From: CAZAQV01 sp964487255
GTDB taxonomy: Bacteria; Myxococcota_A; Polyangia; Polyangiales; CAZAQV01
Direction: 5' to 3'
Assembly (NCBI GenBank): GCA_964487255.1
Contig: CAZAQV010000024.1
Span: 1 to 64,000 of the forward strand
Length of the DNA: 64,000 nt
The stretch's first letter is position 1, and each line of letters begins with the position of its first letter. The notes under the pieces were generated by a model. That model did no database searches. It saw only the letters and a list, made by a program, of their open reading frames with translations, and was not told the origin of the DNA. The translations under genes and the position numbers were made by a program. Below, in pieces: positions 18,371-27,166 of the stretch.

Positions 18371-19879
18371 ATGGCCTCTAACCCATCAGAAAGTTCGCAG
18401 TCTCCGAGCCAGCTCGCCGCCGTCGACCTTGGTTCCAATAGCTTTCACATGGTCGTTGCGCGCGTCGTCGATGGGGACATCCAAATCGTCGACAAATTGC
18501 GCGAGCGCGTAGGCTTGGCCGAGGCGCTCGACAAGGACGGGCACCTGCATAACGACGGCATTGACCGGGCACTCGAGACGCTCACTCGCTTCGGTCAACG
18601 CCTGCGCGGGCTGCCCAAAGACGCGGTGCGCGCGGTCGGCACCAACACGCTGCGCAAAGCCAAAAACTCGGAAAAGTTTCTCGCAAAAGGCAAAAAGGCG
18701 CTCGGCTACCCCATCGAAGTCATCTCCGGACGCGAAGAGGCACGTCTCGTTTATCAGGGCGTTGCCAGAACGATCGAGGCCGATGGTGCCAGGCGGCTGG
18801 TCGTCGACATCGGTGGCGGCTCCACCGAATGCATCGTGGGTGAAAAGCTCGAAACGCTGCTGGCCGATAGTTTTTATATGGGTTGCGTCACCTTCAGCAT
18901 GCGTTTTTTCAAAGGCGGTCGCATCTCCCGCAAACGCATGCAAGCGGCGCGCACGGGAGCAGGTGTCGAGCTTCAGTCGGTCAAGGCGCGCTACCAAAGC
19001 CTGGGCTGGGACCAAGCCGTGGGGTCGTCTGGCACGATCCTGGCCGTGGCAAACATCCTGCACCTGCAGGGCTGGGCTGACCACGCCATCACGCGCAAGG
19101 GACTCAAGCGACTCTCGGACCACCTGATCGAAGCAGGGCATGTCGACGAACTCGGACTCGAGGGCTTGGCCCCAGACCGTGCGAAGGTTCTGCCCGGCGG
19201 TGTCGCCGTCTTGCGCGCGGTTTTTGATCACTTCGAGCTCGAACAAATGGAGGCCTCAACCGGCGCCCTGCGCGAAGGGCTGCTCTATGATCTGGCAGGA
19301 CGCCTGAGCCACGACGACGTGCGTGAGCAGACGGTCTCCACGCTCTGCGATCGCTATCGCGTCGACCTTGAACAAGCGGATCGCGTCGAGAGCACCGCGG
19401 TCAAGCTTTTCGACGAACTACGCGACAGTTGGCAACTCGGCGGTGCCGAGGCCCGCAAGATGCTGCGCTGGGCCGCGCGTCTGCACGAGTGTGGCCAAAC
19501 GGTCGCCTATTCGGGCTACCACAAACACGGTGCATACTTGCTCGGTCACGGTGAACTGGCCGGCTTCTCGAAGCAAGACCAAGCATTTTTGGCGGCGCTC
19601 GTTCGCGGCCACCGGCGCAAGCTCTCGCGCGCACATTTCTCGCAAATGCCCGACCCGGAAGCCGCCTTGCGCATGTGCGTGCTCCTGCGGCTGGCCGTGC
19701 TGTTCAACCGCAATCGCGACCGCCGCGCCGTCCCTCGCATCGACATCGAAGCGGACGAAGCTTGGCTGCACATCTCGATGCCCAAAGGCTGGCTGGACCA
19801 GCACCCGCTGCTCGCCGAAGACTTGATGCGCGAGCAAAAACGTCTCGAAAACGCGGGCCTCGAACTCGAATGTGAGTGA
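18371..19879 (+). CDS. ppx: Exopolyphosphatase / GppA family phosphatase
   Basis: A 502-residue member of the actin-like ATPase fold. Phosphate-loop and nucleotide-binding motifs are AAVDLGSNSFHMVVARV (residues ~16-32), VVDIGGGSTE with the catalytic Glu region, and VGSSGTILAVA. The C-terminal half from ~320 has HD-like helical content (ARLHECGQTVAYSGYHKHGAYLLGH), as in long Ppx proteins. It releases phosphate from the ends of polyphosphate chains and may also act on pppGpp. It follows ppk by 3 bases, so synthesis and degradation are co-expressed. Its stop lies 1 base from the convergent ATPase gene. Confidence 0.95.
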   Translation: MASNPSESSQSPSQLAAVDLGSNSFHMVVARVVDGDIQIVDKLRERVGLAEALDKDGHLHNDGIDRALETLTRFGQRLRGLPKDAVRAVGTNTLRKAKNSEKFLAKGKKALGYPIEVISGREEARLVYQGVARTIEADGARRLVVDIGGGSTECIVGEKLETLLADSFYMGCVTFSMRFFKGGRISRKRMQAARTGAGVELQSVKARYQSLGWDQAVGSSGTILAVANILHLQGWADHAITRKGLKRLSDHLIEAGHVDELGLEGLAPDRAKVLPGGVAVLRAVFDHFELEQMEASTGALREGLLYDLAGRLSHDDVREQTVSTLCDRYRVDLEQADRVESTAVKLFDELRDSWQLGGAEARKMLRWAARLHECGQTVAYSGYHKHGAYLLGHGELAGFSKQDQAFLAALVRGHRRKLSRAHFSQMPDPEAALRMCVLLRLAVLFNRNRDRRAVPRIDIEADEAWLHISMPKGWLDQHPLLAEDLMREQKRLENAGLELECE

Positions 19880-19880
19880 C

Positions 19881-22496
19881 CTAACGAAGAGCACCTGTAC
19901 TTTCGCGCGTCTCCGCAAGCGCCCGTGCAAAAAATCGGTAGCGCTTACCTAACTGCTTTGCCTTGCGTTCGACACGCTTAACGCGGCGGCGGTCCCCGGC
20001 GTCAAGGTCGCACTGCGACGCCGCCCGCACGACCGTGAGATACACGTGACAGGCTGTTTCGATCTGCGGTCCATGAAGGCCTTCGGCAATAGAGGATGCA
20101 AGGTCGAGCGCCTTTCGCGTTTGACCTTGGATGCACAAGCTATCGGCTATGAAGCACGAAGATACCACTCGTTCGATCGGTTGCATCCTCGGATCGGTGA
20201 GCTGTTCAAGCAATGAATCAACGTCGTCGCGGGGCCTAAGTCCGGCTCGCATCTCAAAGAGACAGCGAAGCGCACGCACCGGAACGACCCCCAAGTGTAG
20301 TCTGCCGTCTGCGAGATGGCTCAACTGCAGCCCTTCGTCGAGAACTGCAATGCGCTCCTCGAGCGTTTTGGTTCGCTCTGTGTAAAAGGCGAGAAACATG
20401 TACGAAAGCAATGCGACCGATGTATCGCCGGACTCGCGAAATGCAGCGATTGCGCGCTCCATCATTTCGACGCCCTCGTCGATACGATCGGCTGGAAAGA
20501 GTAGACTGTGTGCGTATTGGTGCAGGACGAGGCCGTTGTGCCAGGCGCTGCCCTGCTGCTCGGCAATCTGGAGCGCGTCGCGGAACACTCGTTCGGAGCG
20601 CTTCTCCATCCCGAGCATTCCGAGCAAAATCCCTTCAAGGGCCAGAACGGTGCCGGCGTCGGCTGTACGCAGCCCCTTGGCTGCACGAATCGCATACACA
20701 CTGGTCGCAAGAAGGGCAAAAGGCTCTGTCACAAACGCGGGAAGACTCCGCGTCGCAAGCGCGCAAATCGCGTCACGAACAGCCTCGGGCTCCTCACATG
20801 GACGCCCGGCAAGCAAGCGAAGGGTCTGTCCGGCGAGTGCCCCAAAGGTGTGCGCCGTTGTCTCGCCACGAAAAAGCCCCGCCCGCCGTAGCGCGTGCAT
20901 GGTCACGGCGCGTGCCGCACGTTCACCCGACTGACAAACGATCGTGTACACGCAGTCCGAGGCGATCCGAAGCGCCATCTCCGTGTTCGGCGCCAAGTCG
21001 ATCGATTGCTTATACGCGCGCGCCGCGGCAGCCTGATCGCCGCCCAGTAGCTCCGCGTCGGCCAAGGCGCGCGTAAGCGCTGCACGGTCGGCCACTTTGC
21101 GAGTCCGTTGCAGCCCGCGCTGGGCAAACCACTTTGCGCGTCCCACATCGAATACATCGAGGCACTTTTGCGCCGCTTCGAGGTGAAGACGCGCCAGCTC
21201 TTCGTCGAGACCGTCGGGCGTCGAGTGTTCACGGTGAAACGCCAGCGCAGCGGGGCGGATTGGACGAGATTTCGCGAGCCACTCCGCAAGTCCCCGATGA
21301 TGTGCGCAGATGTCCTGCTCGCTCGCCCGTTCGATCGTCCGCTCGCGAACGATTCCGTGATTAAAGTCGAAGCGTCCCTCAAGAGACTGGATGATCGCGC
21401 TTTCGACCGCTTCGCCCACCGCAGATGAAACGCGCTCAGCACGCCACCCTAGTAGCTCGCCTAAGTCCGCTTCCCGAAGAGGTGAGTAAGAAAGCGCCAA
21501 GCCCAGCACCAAATGATGGGCATCCTCGCTCAGCCGCGAAAGCCGCCTGCCGCAAAGCGTCTCAACAGGCGCCAGCGAAACCGCAGAGCTCTGCGACAGC
21601 ACCCACTGCCCACGCACCTCTGACAAATCGCCACGATTGACCCACTCTTGGAGCGTCGCCCAACAATCAAGCGGACGGCCCCGCGTTTCGGTGTGCAGGA
21701 TTTCGCTCACCAAGGGCAGTTCGCCCACGGGACCGGGCAAGCTTCGCTCAACAAGCTCGACCACACCCGAACGCGTGAGAGGTTCGAGGTTGTGCTCAAT
21801 ATCGGGCTTGGCTTGCAGTGACTGCTCAAAACGGGACGCTGTCACCAGCAAGGTGTTTTGATGGCGGTGCTGGGTCAGCGCATCGAGTAGCGCCCGCGAC
21901 GCGACGTCGACTCGATCGAGGCTGTCGACGACAATGACCAAGGGATATTGCTCCGAGCCCAATACCGACAGCACGTTCGCGAGGACGTTGGCCTGTCGCG
22001 AAAAGCTCTCACCGACGTCGATCTGAGGCGCTCGAAGGCTTGAATCAAGCCCCAACCAACCTGCAAACGTGGGCGTCGCGCGTGCGATGACACCGCTGAG
22101 CGCACCTGCCCTTCCGAGCGCGCTACGTTGAATGGCTTCTCGGTCGGACGGAGGGAGGACCCGGCAAGCGGCCGCCACCTGCACAAAAATCTGCTCAAGG
22201 ACGCTCCCCGCAGTCGCGCCCTGGTCGGAAGCTTCGGCGAACACGACGAGCGCGTCACCCTGCTGGGTGAGCTCAGCCGCCACCTCGTTGAGCAAACGCG
22301 TTTTGCCAAAACCGCGCGGGGCATAAACGTGCATGTGCCTGAACCACCCCCGCCTCACGTGTGCACAGCTGTCGAAAATGTCACTGACCACACGGTGCGG
22401 CGTAACATAAGGAGCGAGCGGCGGCAGAACGTTGTTCCACGTGACTGCCTCTGGCGTCCCGCGCCCTTCGGGGCCTGTCTTGATCGCTGGGCTCAT
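19881..22496 (-). CDS. Large ATPase with TPR-like region (AAA_16/MalT-like, no HTH)
   Basis: An 871-residue protein. Residues ~45-230 hold a STAND/AAA_16-type ATPase: a P-loop reading APRGFGKTR (first canonical Gly replaced by Ala), and VIVVDSLDRVD as Walker B, followed by DALTQHRHQNTLLVTASRFEQS. The rest is helical and resembles TPR repeats (RGLQRTRKVADRAALTRALADAELLGGDQAAAARAYKQSIDLAPN). Unlike LuxR/MalT regulators there is no C-terminal helix-turn-helix. The start overlaps the TetR gene's stop as ATGA, so the two proteins are made together; it may be a signalling ATPase working with that regulator. Substrate or partner is unknown. Confidence 0.75.
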   Translation of the reverse strand: MSPAIKTGPEGRGTPEAVTWNNVLPPLAPYVTPHRVVSDIFDSCAHVRRGWFRHMHVYAPRGFGKTRLLNEVAAELTQQGDALVVFAEASDQGATAGSVLEQIFVQVAAACRVLPPSDREAIQRSALGRAGALSGVIARATPTFAGWLGLDSSLRAPQIDVGESFSRQANVLANVLSVLGSEQYPLVIVVDSLDRVDVASRALLDALTQHRHQNTLLVTASRFEQSLQAKPDIEHNLEPLTRSGVVELVERSLPGPVGELPLVSEILHTETRGRPLDCWATLQEWVNRGDLSEVRGQWVLSQSSAVSLAPVETLCGRRLSRLSEDAHHLVLGLALSYSPLREADLGELLGWRAERVSSAVGEAVESAIIQSLEGRFDFNHGIVRERTIERASEQDICAHHRGLAEWLAKSRPIRPAALAFHREHSTPDGLDEELARLHLEAAQKCLDVFDVGRAKWFAQRGLQRTRKVADRAALTRALADAELLGGDQAAAARAYKQSIDLAPNTEMALRIASDCVYTIVCQSGERAARAVTMHALRRAGLFRGETTAHTFGALAGQTLRLLAGRPCEEPEAVRDAICALATRSLPAFVTEPFALLATSVYAIRAAKGLRTADAGTVLALEGILLGMLGMEKRSERVFRDALQIAEQQGSAWHNGLVLHQYAHSLLFPADRIDEGVEMMERAIAAFRESGDTSVALLSYMFLAFYTERTKTLEERIAVLDEGLQLSHLADGRLHLGVVPVRALRCLFEMRAGLRPRDDVDSLLEQLTDPRMQPIERVVSSCFIADSLCIQGQTRKALDLASSIAEGLHGPQIETACHVYLTVVRAASQCDLDAGDRRRVKRVERKAKQLGKRYRFFARALAETRESTGALR

Positions 22497-23176
22497 GACT
22501 CCAATGGTTTGCTCTCGTCAACCGCTTGGGAAATCAACGACTCGAGTAACTTGGCCTGTCGCGCAACCAGCTCTTTGGAAATCGGCCTCGCTAGGATCAG
22601 ACGGTGGTAGAGCATGGGGCCGAGACATAGCGCAAGGACCTGCTCTTGGTTGAGCCCACCGCGAACCCGCCTCTGCTCAAAGGCTCGCTCGATGTACTCG
22701 AACAGAGCCTTCAACCTGGCTCGAAGCAGCCGCTTCGCCAACTCACGCCACTCGGGCCCAGCGTCCTCTCCGCCCGCATCCGACCGGCTCATGACAGAGG
22801 CCAGCATCCGCACGAAGCTTTCTTCCTCAAACGTCTCGGCAGCCAGACGAAGCGCGCTCGCCGCGCTACCGATGTACTCGCTTTGATGGCTGCTCTGCTG
22901 CTCGTCTTCCTCGATCGCGGCGCTCAATAGCTCGACCCGCTTGGGCCAATGTCGGTAGATCGTCGAACGCGCAATCCCCGTCGCGGTGTAGATGCGCGTC
23001 GGCGTCGCCGCATCCAAGCCTTCCGTTTTCGCAATGTGAGACGTCGCCTTTAGAATCTTCGCACGCACGTCTTCGCGTGCAGCTCCCTCCGACTCGTTAA
23101 GTTTTTTCTCATCAGAGCTGTTCTTCTCATCAGAGGAAGTGCGCTCGTCGCGCTTTTCCTCTTTCGTTTTCACCAT
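22493..23176 (-). CDS. TetR-family transcriptional regulator
   Basis: A 227-residue protein with a highly charged N-terminal tail (KTKEEKRDERTSSDEK) and a TetR DNA-binding domain at about residues 40-90: AKILKATSHIAKTEGLDAATPTRIYTATGIARSTIYRHWPKRVELLSAAI, with the recognition helix GIARSTIYRHW. The C-terminal half is the ligand/dimer domain. The ATG at 23176 has GAGACG just upstream; a TTG at 23209 would add 11 residues. It overlaps the ATPase gene by 4 bases and faces the MopE-like lipoprotein gene, so it may control both. Confidence 0.88.
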   Translation of the reverse strand: MVKTKEEKRDERTSSDEKNSSDEKKLNESEGAAREDVRAKILKATSHIAKTEGLDAATPTRIYTATGIARSTIYRHWPKRVELLSAAIEEDEQQSSHQSEYIGSAASALRLAAETFEEESFVRMLASVMSRSDAGGEDAGPEWRELAKRLLRARLKALFEYIERAFEQRRVRGGLNQEQVLALCLGPMLYHRLILARPISKELVARQAKLLESLISQAVDESKPLES

Positions 23177-23304
23177 CGTCTCATTGTATCCACTACATGA
23201 CCGAACCAAAAGCTTTCATGTGCGAATGCAACACTGTGTAGCGCGACATTAATCCACAGCAACTCTCTGCTGGACGCATGTGGATGAGCATCTACACTGG
23301 CGAC

Positions 23305-24252
23305 ATGCCTGTTCCGCGATCGCATGCAATGCGCATCACTTTCCTCACCCTTCTCAGCGCTATTCTCTACGGTTGCCCGGACGAGCCTGGCGTTCCACCA
23401 CCCGCCGAAGAGGACCCGGCCTGCGAGGGAGGGCGACGACGACTCGCGCTCGAGATCGACATACCCTTTTTTCGAGACTGTCAGTTCAATGCAGATTGCT
23501 CGGACGGGATTTTCTGTAACGGCCAGGAAGTCTGTCGCTCACGCGACGATGACGGTGTCACCCGCTGCGAGTGTCAACCTCCACCGGAGGACACGATCCC
23601 CTGCAATGACGAGCGAGCGACCTGTGACGAAGTGCAAAACGCTTGTCTCTGGGAATGCATGATCGAGCCCGATGCAGACAACGACGGCGTGTGGAATACC
23701 GAATGCGGCGGTTCCGATTGCGACGACAACGATGCCGACCGCTTTCCGGGCAACCCCGAAGTTTGCGACGTCGAAGGTCACGACGAAGACTGCGATCCGA
23801 CCACCTTTGGAGAACGAGACATCGACCAAGACGGCTTTTTCGACATGCAGTGCTTCAACGTGGACGGTGCGAGCGGCCGAGACTGCGACGACCGCAATCC
23901 AGCCGCTCACCCGATTCAGAACGAAGTTTGCAACAGCATCGACGATGACTGCGATGGCGACGTCGACGAAAACGTCAGTATGGAACTCTATGTCGACAAC
24001 GACGGGGACGGTTTTGGCACGGGCGAACCCATCCTTGGCTGCGCACCGATGAGCGGCTACGCGCTACAAGGTGGCGATTGTATCGATAAACTGGCGACGA
24101 TTTTCCCTGGCACCATCACCTGCGACGAAAGCGACCCGCAGTTTCCCAACCGCTTCAACAAATGCGCGCTTGACGGCACTTGGACGCCCGGGGTGTGCGA
24201 GGCGCAGCGCCTGTGCATCCCCCAACCCGACGGCACCGGAGTGTGTATCTAA
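23305..24252 (+). CDS. MopE-like metal-binding lipoprotein
   Basis: A 315-residue Cys- and Asp-rich protein with a lipoprotein signal (LLSAILYGC). From about residue 130 it shows repeated motifs of the putative metal-binding (MopE) family: DADNDGVWNTECGGSDCDDNDADRFPGNPEVCD, DIDQDGFFDMQCF followed by RDCDDRNPAAHP, and NSIDDDCDGDVDE with a further DNDGDGFG unit. Such repeats bind calcium or copper in relatives and are abundant in myxobacteria. Probably anchored to the outer membrane. Starts at 23278 or 23329 are also possible. Confidence 0.8.
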   Translation: MPVPRSHAMRITFLTLLSAILYGCPDEPGVPPPAEEDPACEGGRRRLALEIDIPFFRDCQFNADCSDGIFCNGQEVCRSRDDDGVTRCECQPPPEDTIPCNDERATCDEVQNACLWECMIEPDADNDGVWNTECGGSDCDDNDADRFPGNPEVCDVEGHDEDCDPTTFGERDIDQDGFFDMQCFNVDGASGRDCDDRNPAAHPIQNEVCNSIDDDCDGDVDENVSMELYVDNDGDGFGTGEPILGCAPMSGYALQGGDCIDKLATIFPGTITCDESDPQFPNRFNKCALDGTWTPGVCEAQRLCIPQPDGTGVCI

Positions 24253-24292
24253 CCTGTCGACCGTTGCGCAGCGCGTGTGATAAGACCGAAGC

Positions 24293-24520
24293 ATGGCGAA
24301 CTTGAGTGAAGATGACTTGGCTGAGATCCGCGAGATTTTTTCGCACTTTGATCGTGATTCCAGCGGCTCTATCGATATCGCCGAGTTCGACGCGCTGCTG
24401 CGCGCCCTTGACGCCCAGGTCAACGACGAGGAGACGAAGACAGGACTCGAAGCGCTCGACGCCAACAAGAACGGCAAGATCGATTTCGACGAGTTCGTCG
24501 AATGGTGGTCCGACCGCTAG
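24293..24520 (+). CDS. EF-hand calcium-binding protein
   Basis: A 75-residue protein made almost wholly of two EF-hands: loop DRDSSGSIDIAEF (residues ~20-32) and loop DANKNGKIDFDEF (~56-68), each with calcium-ligand residues at positions 1, 3, 5 and 12. It is calmodulin-like in sequence, without signal peptide, so a cytoplasmic calcium sensor or buffer is likely. It lies 40 bases after the MopE-like gene on the same strand, placing two predicted calcium-binding proteins together. Confidence 0.88.
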   Translation: MANLSEDDLAEIREIFSHFDRDSSGSIDIAEFDALLRALDAQVNDEETKTGLEALDANKNGKIDFDEFVEWWSDR

Positions 24521-24634
24521 TCGCGCCTTAGCCTTCGCGAAGCCGCGCTCAAGGAATTACCCATAGACCACGCGGAGCGACGTTGGCGATCATGGGGCGT
24601 GCTCCGTCCCTTCTCTTTGCTCACATGTAAGACA

Positions 24635-25091
24635 ATGTTGCTCACGTGCCTGTGCCTCACTGTGTTCAGCGCATGTCGCCCTGCCATTCTCGGGCGCTCC
24701 CGCTCTTCGTCCGCAAGCGGATCGTCGGGCCCCCTCCCCGGTTCAGCCGAGTATTACAGGCAGCAACGAATCGATTCGCTGCGCGGCCCCTCGGTCGAGA
24801 AGCAAAAGGACAGAACCTTCAAGGAAGCCAAACGCGTCGTGCGGACGACACAAACCTGTGATTTGGACACAACCTGGCGACCCGGCAAACGTAAGCGGCA
24901 ATGCCTACGCATGCCTCGTGCTCGCGATGGAAGCGACAACGTGCCAGGATTACCTCGTTCAGCACACGCGGGCCTGCGGTCTGGGCGAGATGGGCTCGTG
25001 CGCTTGTCTCGATAACCCGCGGAAAAGCCACGCGATTGACGTCTACAGCGTACGGGTTGTGCACCAGGTTCCATGTCCGGGGTGCCGTTAG
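24635..25091 (+). pseudogene. Cys-rich lipoprotein gene with apparent frameshift
   Basis: The frame from ATG 24635 starts with a clear lipoprotein signal (LTVFSAC) and reads plausibly through SAEYYRQQRIDSLRG to about TQTCDLDTTW near 24870, after which it turns into basic, unlikely sequence. A different frame is open from there to 25091 and reads Cys-rich, protein-like sequence (NAYACLVLAMEATTCQDYL, RACGLGEMGSCACLDN). One extra base (or two missing) around 24850-24880 would join them. This is either a decayed gene or a sequencing error. The 3' end overlaps the arsM 3' end. Function unknown. Confidence 0.5.
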
Positions 25092-26128
25092 CAACAGGCG
25101 AGTGCACCGGCGTCATTTTCGCCACTGGAAGTTGGTGACGCGCATTCGAATAGGCCGAAATGCTGGCTGCGGTCACCATCGATGCGAAAGTGTTTGACGA
25201 AACGTGTCTGCTCAAGCATCGCGGCGGTGTTGCCGCAAACGAGCGCGGGTCGGCCTGACTCAAAAAGGTGGTGGTCGTCGAGTGACCAAGCGTGTTTTTG
25301 ATGCTCAAGACTCCCAAGGTAGGTTGCAACCTGGCCAAAGTCTTCGCAGCGGTCTTCGAGCGGCACCTTAAAAGCGCGATAGGTGATGGACCCAAAGCGC
25401 GCATTTGCAACCTTGGCTTTCGTTTCATCATGCGTGATCTCGATCGGTGAGGACCGAACGCGACGAACGTCGGCGCAGCCCACCTTCTGCATCAAGCGGC
25501 GAAAGTCCTCGACGTACAGCGCGCCGCCCAGGCACTCGCCGAGCAGCACGGGGTCCTTTGCGCACGCTGCGGGCAGACGCCGATCGACGAACACGTCGCT
25601 AAAGTAGAGTTCGCCCCCGGGTCGCAGCACTCGCCACACTTCGCGAAACACGCGCTCTTTTTCCGGCGAGAGGTTGAAGACGCAGTTGCTGACAACAATG
25701 TCCACGGAAGCGCTGTCGATGCCGATCGATTCGAGGTCTTCGATGTACCCTTGCTTGAACTCCACGTTCGGCGTCCCAAAACCGAAGCGTTTCATGTGCG
25801 CAGCCTTGTGACGTTCTGCAACGTCAAGTTGCGCCTCGGTCATGTCGACACCGATGACTTGCCCCTCGGGGCCCACGAGCTGACTTAGAAGATAAGCGTC
25901 ACGCCCAGTGCCGCAGCCCAGGTCGAGTACCGTTCTGCCCCGCAGTTCTGCCGGAAACGGCACTCCGCAGCCATAGAAGCGGTCTTGGATTTCAGCCTCC
26001 ACCTTCGCGACGAGCGGTCGCATCCACACCGGAAAGGACTCCGCCGTGCAGCAAGCCGTCGTCTTCAGATCCGCTTTGCTCTGCAGCACCTGACCGTAAT
26101 AGTTTTTGACACTTTCTAAGGCGTTCAT
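25088..26128 (-). CDS. arsM: Arsenite S-adenosylmethionine methyltransferase
   Basis: A 346-residue class I methyltransferase. AdoMet motif I is VLDLGCGTGRDAYLLS (residues ~67-82). Cysteines matching the arsenite-binding set are visible: Cys26/27, Cys54, Cys149 in VSNCVFNLSPEK and Cys199 in LGECLGGALY; the 50-residue spacing between the last two matches characterised ArsM enzymes. It methylates trivalent arsenic to mono- to trimethyl forms, volatilising it. A good ribosome site (GGAGAT) precedes the start. The C-terminus ends ALACC, an extra Cys pair. There is no ArsR gene beside it. The 223-base gap to the next gene holds the divergent promoters, with nothing more specific visible. Confidence 0.9.
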   Translation of the reverse strand: MNALESVKNYYGQVLQSKADLKTTACCTAESFPVWMRPLVAKVEAEIQDRFYGCGVPFPAELRGRTVLDLGCGTGRDAYLLSQLVGPEGQVIGVDMTEAQLDVAERHKAAHMKRFGFGTPNVEFKQGYIEDLESIGIDSASVDIVVSNCVFNLSPEKERVFREVWRVLRPGGELYFSDVFVDRRLPAACAKDPVLLGECLGGALYVEDFRRLMQKVGCADVRRVRSSPIEITHDETKAKVANARFGSITYRAFKVPLEDRCEDFGQVATYLGSLEHQKHAWSLDDHHLFESGRPALVCGNTAAMLEQTRFVKHFRIDGDRSQHFGLFECASPTSSGENDAGALACC

Positions 26129-26351
26129 CGCTCGATCTCCTTGGCTCTCGTATCATCTATCTCAGGGTGAAGGCCACGGGATGCCTTAGGTCAACACCGG
26201 TTTCGAAATGCTGGGGCCGAGGTTAGCGTGGCACGACCCAACTGAGACCGCAGATCGATGATGGTGTAATGCAGGCACCTACCTTCCTACTACACGCGGG
26301 TCGACGAGTCGTTCGCTTTCTGTTTTCATGATTGAGGGAAGAGCGTAGGAC

Positions 26352-27143
26352 ATGCCAAACAACAAACACCGGTGGCTACGCGTGGAGCAGCAGTGTCCGG
26401 AGCAGTGGAGCGAAGAGCGAGAACGCAGACGCACCGTCTTTTGCGACACTTGTGGTCAGCACGTCGTCAACCTGTCGCGCCTCACACGCAAAGAAGCCAA
26501 AGCGCTCGTCGAAAGCGGCACGATCACCTGCGCGTCGTACGATACCACCGCCGATGGCACGCCGATTTTCGAAACTAGACGCGAGCGCGCCGTGCGACGA
26601 CTTGCAACCGGCGGTTTGGCGTTCGGCCTTGCTGCTTGCGGTACCGAGCCAGCGTCGACGCAGACTGAACCCGCCGTCGCAACGCACGTTGAGCCAGCAC
26701 TCGCCCAGCAGACCTCCACAGAACAAGCCGCTTCGCAAGTGCCGGCTGAGCACGCCTCGGGCCAACACGCAGGCGACATCAGCGCAACACAGGTTGCCGA
26801 AACACAAGACGCAAACTCGCCCGAAACCGAGGCCTGTGACAGCGACATCCCCAAAATCGATCGTGAGCTTCGAAACATTCGGGGCGCGATTCGTCGACAC
26901 CCGCCGAATCGAGACGCGCCGAAACATACACAAGCCGGCGACAAGGGCACGGTGACGTTGGTGTCGGCGCCCTGGTCCGAGGTTTTCTATCGAGGAAGAA
27001 AGATCGGTCAGACGCCCGATAGGTTCACACTGCCCGTGGGCGGACAAAAACTGGTCCTGAAAAACCCCGACACCGGGCAGTCAAAGACCATCACGGTAAC
27101 CGTCGAAAAAGACAAAAAGGTCACTAAACGCGTCGCCCTGTAG
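26352..27143 (+). CDS. Cys-cluster / PEGA-domain protein
   Basis: A 263-residue protein with three parts. Residues 1-70 hold a Cys cluster: QQCPEQWSE, VFCDTCGQHVVNLSRLTRKEAKAL and TCASYD, resembling an N-terminal zinc-ribbon-like motif found on other bacterial envelope proteins. A short hydrophobic stretch RRLATGGLAFGLAACG (~83-98) looks like an internal membrane or lipobox-like signal. A long Thr/Ala/Gln-rich linker follows, then a PEGA domain (~200-260, VTLVSAPWSEVFYRGRKIGQTPDRF). PEGA domains are usually extracytoplasmic. The start follows AGGA. Topology and role are unclear. Confidence 0.7.
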   Translation: MPNNKHRWLRVEQQCPEQWSEERERRRTVFCDTCGQHVVNLSRLTRKEAKALVESGTITCASYDTTADGTPIFETRRERAVRRLATGGLAFGLAACGTEPASTQTEPAVATHVEPALAQQTSTEQAASQVPAEHASGQHAGDISATQVAETQDANSPETEACDSDIPKIDRELRNIRGAIRRHPPNRDAPKHTQAGDKGTVTLVSAPWSEVFYRGRKIGQTPDRFTLPVGGQKLVLKNPDTGQSKTITVTVEKDKKVTKRVAL

Positions 27144-27166
27144 GCGGAGCCTGCCACGCCGTAGCT

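Noticed and set aside
18386..19246. Minus-strand open frame of 286 codons
   Set aside because: Antisense shadow of the exopolyphosphatase gene.
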